Of a stretch of DNA of 14,662 bases, positions 12,173 through 14,662 are shown piece by piece. Made by a program: the position numbers and the translations under genes. The stretch covers positions 277,172 through 291,833 of the forward strand of contig DAHB01000005.1 in NCBI GenBank assembly GCA_002498365.1, read 5' to 3'. Origin of the DNA: Methanomassiliicoccaceae archaeon UBA421. Its GTDB lineage: Archaea > Thermoplasmatota > Thermoplasmata > Methanomassiliicoccales > Methanomethylophilaceae. How positions within the stretch are numbered: position 1 is the stretch's first letter; each line of letters starts with the position of its first letter. A model generated the notes under the pieces. That model did no database searches. It saw nothing but the letters and a program-made list of their open reading frames with translations, and was not told the origin of the DNA.

Positions 12173-13606
12173 ATGAAGACTGACGTTCTCGGCGCGGCTG
12201 CGAGAAGAGGCATATTCCTCAGCCCGGACGCTCTCGATTACATCATGTCCAACCCCGACCCCGTCGCCTTCACGAACACCGCCATAGCATCGCTTTCTTC
12301 AGACAAGATGTTCATCAGCCGCTCCGACATCGAGGACTGCCTGGCGGGAGACACGCCCATCTTCACATCCCCCGGGACCGACGTGCCGCGGAACAAAAGG
12401 CAGACCGACATAGAAGTGCTGAACGGCAGCGACGTCACCGGGAACTCCACCTGCGAGGGGGACATCACGGATTTCACGTCCTACTTCCGCAGCAGGTACG
12501 ACATTCTGAGCAGGATCGTATCCAGACGCAGGGATTTCGGGATGAGCATATCCATCGCCAAGGCGATGAACCTGGACCGGGACGTCAGGGTCATAGGAAT
12601 GGTCTACGACGTCAACATCACGAAGAACGGGCACATCATCCTGACCCTCGAGGACGCGGAAAGCAACTGCAAGGTCTTCATCTCCAAGGATTCTCCTCTG
12701 GCCGGCGAGACGTTCGTGAGCGACGAGGTCATAGGGATAGCGGGAAAGCCCAACGGGAGGAGGGACCTTCTGATAGCCAACGAGATATTCAGGCCCGACG
12801 TGCCCAGAATGAATCGCTGGGAGGCCTCGGATTCCGTGTCCTCGGTGGCGTTCCTGTCGGACGTCCATGTTGGCAGCTACACTTTCCTGGAGGACCGTTG
12901 GAAACGCATGGTCTCATGGCTCAAGGAGAACGCCTATAAGACCGACCTCAACTACATAGTGTTCCCCGGCGACGTGGTGGACGGCATCGGCATATTCCCC
13001 GGACAGGAAGAGGAGCTGAGGATCAACGACATATACGAGCAGTACGAGAAACTGGCCGAGTACCTGAAGGACATACCCGACCACATCAAGATGGTGGTCC
13101 ATCCCGGCAACCACGACGCCGTCCGCCTGGCGGAGCCGCAGCCCGCGCTCGGCACGATGTTCACAAAGACCTTCGATTCCAACATCATGATGGTGGGCAA
13201 CCCTGTGACCCTGAAGATAGAGGACAGGGTGATACAGACATACCACGGCAAGAGCATCGATGACTGGATAGCGGGAGTTCAAAAGCTCACTTACGACGAC
13301 CCCATGGGAGTGATGAGGGAGATGCTCAGACGCAGACATCTAGCACCTATCTACGGCCAGAGGACCGCTCTCGCACCTGAGAAGAAGGATTATCTTGCTA
13401 TGGAGACCCTGCCCGATCTTTTCGTTTCGGGGCACATCCACGGAGCCGGCGCCGGAGAGTACAACGGGGTTAAGATAATCAACGCCTCCACATGGCAGAG
13501 CCAGACCGAATATCAGAAGATGCATAACTTCAATCCGGAGCCCGCCATCATGCCCGTTGTGCATCTGGGAACGGGCGAAATAAATATGAGGAGTTTCATG
13601 GACTGA
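12173..13606 (+). CDS. polB: DNA polymerase II (family D) small subunit DP1, exonuclease
   Basis: A 477-residue small subunit of archaeal replicative DNA polymerase D, which pairs with the large subunit DP2 and carries the 3'-5' proofreading exonuclease. An OB fold spans about 137-205 (RVIGMVYDVNITKNGHIILT at 139-158). The calcineurin/Mre11-like phosphoesterase domain (about 224-440) keeps its metal motifs: D230-x-H232 (SDVHVGS), G266-D267-x-x-D270, G312-N313-H314-D315, His358 (TYHGKS) and G420-H421-I-H423. The nuclease therefore looks active. The N-terminal region (1-60) resembles the helical interaction module of longer DP1s; the total is shorter than Pyrococcus DP1 (about 613) because the linker at 60-110 is short. 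The start is the first ATG, about 26 nt from a TATA-like element. The SMR gene pair starts only 4 bp after its stop. Confidence 0.95.
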   Translation: MKTDVLGAAARRGIFLSPDALDYIMSNPDPVAFTNTAIASLSSDKMFISRSDIEDCLAGDTPIFTSPGTDVPRNKRQTDIEVLNGSDVTGNSTCEGDITDFTSYFRSRYDILSRIVSRRRDFGMSISIAKAMNLDRDVRVIGMVYDVNITKNGHIILTLEDAESNCKVFISKDSPLAGETFVSDEVIGIAGKPNGRRDLLIANEIFRPDVPRMNRWEASDSVSSVAFLSDVHVGSYTFLEDRWKRMVSWLKENAYKTDLNYIVFPGDVVDGIGIFPGQEEELRINDIYEQYEKLAEYLKDIPDHIKMVVHPGNHDAVRLAEPQPALGTMFTKTFDSNIMMVGNPVTLKIEDRVIQTYHGKSIDDWIAGVQKLTYDDPMGVMREMLRRRHLAPIYGQRTALAPEKKDYLAMETLPDLFVSGHIHGAGAGEYNGVKIINASTWQSQTEYQKMHNFNPEPAIMPVVHLGTGEINMRSFMD

Positions 13607-13610
13607 CCCC

Positions 13611-13940
13611 ATGGAACTGATGACCGCCGTATGGCTGATCATAGGGGGTCTGCTGGAGCCCTGCTGGGTCATTGCACTGAGGAAATCCGATTCGTACAGG
13701 AACAGGATGTGGGCGGTCGCCGCGGTCATCCTGATAATCGCAAGTCCGTTCTTCTTGTCGCTGGCTATGCTTGACATGCACATGGGGACGGCTTACGCAA
13801 TATGGACCGGCATAGGTTCCATCGGTACCGTCGTCGCGGGGTGCCTGCTTTACAAAGAGAAGATAGAGCGCCTTCAGATCTTCTTCCTGTTCGTTATCAT
13901 CGTCGGGATAACGGGACTTCAGCTTATGGGGGGTGCCTGA
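13611..13940 (+). CDS. Small multidrug resistance (SMR) transporter subunit, Gdx/SugE-like, first of a pair
   Basis: A 109-residue four-helix membrane protein of the SMR family (helices about 5-22, 33-52, 58-78, 86-106). The essential proton/substrate glutamate is Glu16 in GGLLEPCW. Aligning to Gdx-type guanidinium exporters from this glutamate, the substrate-pocket residues appear conserved: Trp19, Ser45, Tyr62 and Trp65 (AYAIWTGIGS). This favours guanidinium-type export over broad quaternary-ammonium export. It begins 4 bp after the PolD small-subunit stop and has no clear Shine-Dalgarno sequence of its own, so translation is probably coupled. Met4 is an alternative start. The second SMR gene begins directly after the stop (TGAATG), so the two probably form a heterodimer. 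Confidence 0.88.
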   Translation: MELMTAVWLIIGGLLEPCWVIALRKSDSYRNRMWAVAAVILIIASPFFLSLAMLDMHMGTAYAIWTGIGSIGTVVAGCLLYKEKIERLQIFFLFVIIVGITGLQLMGGA

Positions 13941-14309
13941 ATGAAAGGCAGTTCGGTCGCCTGGGCATATCTGTTCATAGGTGGACTGTTCGAGACCGTC
14001 TGGGCCACCACCATGTTCCTTTCGGAGGGTTTCTCTGTTTTCCTGTGGACCGCCGTGACCATACCGTTCCTTTTCGTCAGCACCTGGTTCCTCGACCTGG
14101 CCTTCAAGAGGGGCGTGCCCACGGGCGTCGGTTACGCCATATGGGTGGGCGTCGGCGCCCTGGGCTCCGTGATGGTAGGAATACTGCTTTTCAGCGAGCC
14201 TGCCACTCCTGTCCGCTTATTCTTCGTGCTGCTTGTCATCGTGGGGATAGGGGGGCTCGAAGCGTCTTCGAAAAAGAACGTCTGCAAGGATGTCCTGTCG
14301 GCGGAATGA
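13941..14309 (+). CDS. SMR transporter subunit, Gdx/SugE-like, second of a pair
   Basis: A 122-residue four-helix SMR protein (helices about 7-26, 34-53, 61-82, 90-110) with a polar tail rich in Ser/Lys (residues 111-122). It has Glu18 in GGLFETVW, Trp21, Ser47, Tyr65 and Trp68 (GYAIWVGVGALGS), again matching the Gdx pocket. FLSEGFSVFLW (26-36) resembles the SugE loop. It starts with no gap after the first SMR stop. Paired SMR genes usually encode obligate heterodimers (EbrAB or YkkCD style) with fixed opposite topologies. The positive charges sit in different loops of the two subunits (LRKSDSYRNR early in the first, FKRG and SSKKNVCK later in the second), which fits that arrangement. Confidence 0.88.
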   Translation: MKGSSVAWAYLFIGGLFETVWATTMFLSEGFSVFLWTAVTIPFLFVSTWFLDLAFKRGVPTGVGYAIWVGVGALGSVMVGILLFSEPATPVRLFFVLLVIVGIGGLEASSKKNVCKDVLSAE

Positions 14310-14327
14310 ACAGAACACTTGGATAAT

Positions 14328-14333
14328 AAAAAA
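14328..14333 (-). terminator. Oligo-T terminator of the minus-strand ATP synthase unit
   Basis: A6 on the plus strand reads T6 on the minus strand, 19 nt past the stop of the 50-aa gene. The short AT-rich gap 14310-14351 between convergent genes is likely to terminate both directions, with ATTTATTT (14337-14344) serving the plus strand. Confidence 0.45.
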
Positions 14334-14351
14334 TTGATTTATTTAAGCGGT

Positions 14352-14504
14352 TTAGAAAAGATAGACCTTTGCCAGAAACCAGATTATGACGAAGGAGCCG
14401 ATCATCAGCATCGAGTAGGCTGCGACCCAGATCGCGGTGAAGACCCTCTTCAGTTTAACGGGGTCCTCCCGTATCTCGTCCCAGATCTCCCCGAAACTCT
14501 TCAC
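14352..14504 (-). CDS. Small single-pass membrane protein (50 aa) coupled to atpD
   Basis: A 50-residue protein with a GTG start. The N-terminal half is soluble and charged (FGEIWDEIREDPVKLKR, 4-20), and one membrane helix follows (about 21-46, FTAIWVAAYSMLMIGSFVII onward). Support for it being real: GAGGT (14515-14511) lies 6 nt before the GTG, the GTGA overlaps the atpD stop by 4 bp, the frame is full and ends in TAA just before an oligo-T tract, and its composition is that of a membrane peptide. Its position as the last gene of an A-type ATP synthase operon suggests an accessory or assembly role, or a link of the complex to the membrane, but no family is recognised. It is the only gene here that ends in TAA. 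Confidence 0.75.
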   Translation of the reverse strand: MKSFGEIWDEIREDPVKLKRVFTAIWVAAYSMLMIGSFVIIWFLAKVYLF

Positions 14505-14662
14505 TCGGCTACCTCGCCTTTCTTTTTCTGGTGCTTGAGACGCGTGGTGTTCTCGCGTTCCATCTCTTCGAGACTGAACTTGACGAACCTCTCGGATTCT
14601 CTGAGATCGGGGATGATCTTGAACTCGAGGGCGTTGACCCTTCTCTTGGTCCTCTCGATCTC
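14501..14662 (-). CDS. atpD: A-type ATP synthase subunit D, C-terminal part
   Basis: The last 53 residues of the central-stalk subunit D of the archaeal A-type (V-type-like) ATP synthase, running in from the right edge. The diagnostic sequence is RTKRRVNALEFKIIPDL, then SLEEMERENTTRLKHQKKK, which forms the C-terminal half of the long coiled coil that rotates inside the A3B3 head. The stop TGA is at 14503-14501 and overlaps the GTG of the 50-aa gene. The rest of the ATP synthase operon should lie beyond the window. Confidence 0.93.
   Translation of the reverse strand, partial: EIERTKRRVNALEFKIIPDLRESERFVKFSLEEMERENTTRLKHQKKKGEVAE

Noticed and set aside
12091..12213. 41-residue upstream extension of the UPF0201 gene
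   Set aside because: It crosses the TATA box and overlaps the start of polB. The family-like N-terminus begins at 12090.
13580..13611. Guanidine (ykkC-type) riboswitch before the SMR pair
   Set aside because: There are only 4 bp between the polB stop and the SMR start, so no riboswitch can fit, and none was seen inside the end of polB.
1..14662. CRISPR array, insertion sequence or integrated element
   Set aside because: No spaced direct repeats, transposase, integrase or terminal inverted repeats were seen, and composition is even across the genes.

Overview
The window is archaeal. It holds the 3' end of a TFB (TFIIB) gene, a PolD small subunit, a splicing endonuclease, Cdc48, an archaeal-type XRE regulator and the end of an A-type ATP synthase subunit D gene, with archaeal TATA boxes upstream of several genes. 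A corrinoid-methyltransferase gene (MtaA/MtbA family), GC-rich coding sequence, the homodimer-type EndA, and stop codons that are almost all TGA with no TAG together suggest a methylotrophic methanogen of the Thermoplasmata, most likely Methanomassiliicoccales. The lineage is inferred; no rRNA gene is present.

Layout. 1-1287 (+): end of tfb, then a polysaccharide pyruvyl transferase-family gene. 1288-3727 (-): endA and the stand-alone tryptophan synthase trpB2, whose promoter carries two TGTACA boxes 20 bp apart. 3728-4161: a 434-bp divergent regulatory region with several palindromes and no convincing gene. 4162-5211 (+): a methylcobamide:CoM methyltransferase-like gene. 5497-8189 (+): cdc48 and hsp20, a protein-quality-control pair. 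8305-10963 (+): three genes joined by 4-bp ATGA overlaps, namely an XRE regulator with a GTG start on a probably leaderless mRNA, an unrecognised 203-aa protein that may be a degenerate TraB relative, and a double zinc-ribbon CPBP membrane protease. 10946-12090 (-): a UPF0201-type RNA-binding protein coupled to a xylose-isomerase-like TIM barrel. 12173-14309 (+): the PolD small subunit followed closely by a two-gene SMR transporter pair that keeps Gdx (guanidinium exporter) residues. 14352-14662 (-): a 50-aa single-TM protein coupled to the end of atpD.

Most genes are ordinary archaeal housekeeping genes. The parts most worth a second look are the TRP-box-like trpB2 promoter, the HTH/TraB-like/CPBP operon, the small membrane protein coupled to the ATP synthase operon, the SMR pair behind the PolD subunit, and the long intergenic region with a perfect 19-bp palindrome. 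No CRISPR array, insertion sequence, tRNA or rRNA was seen.
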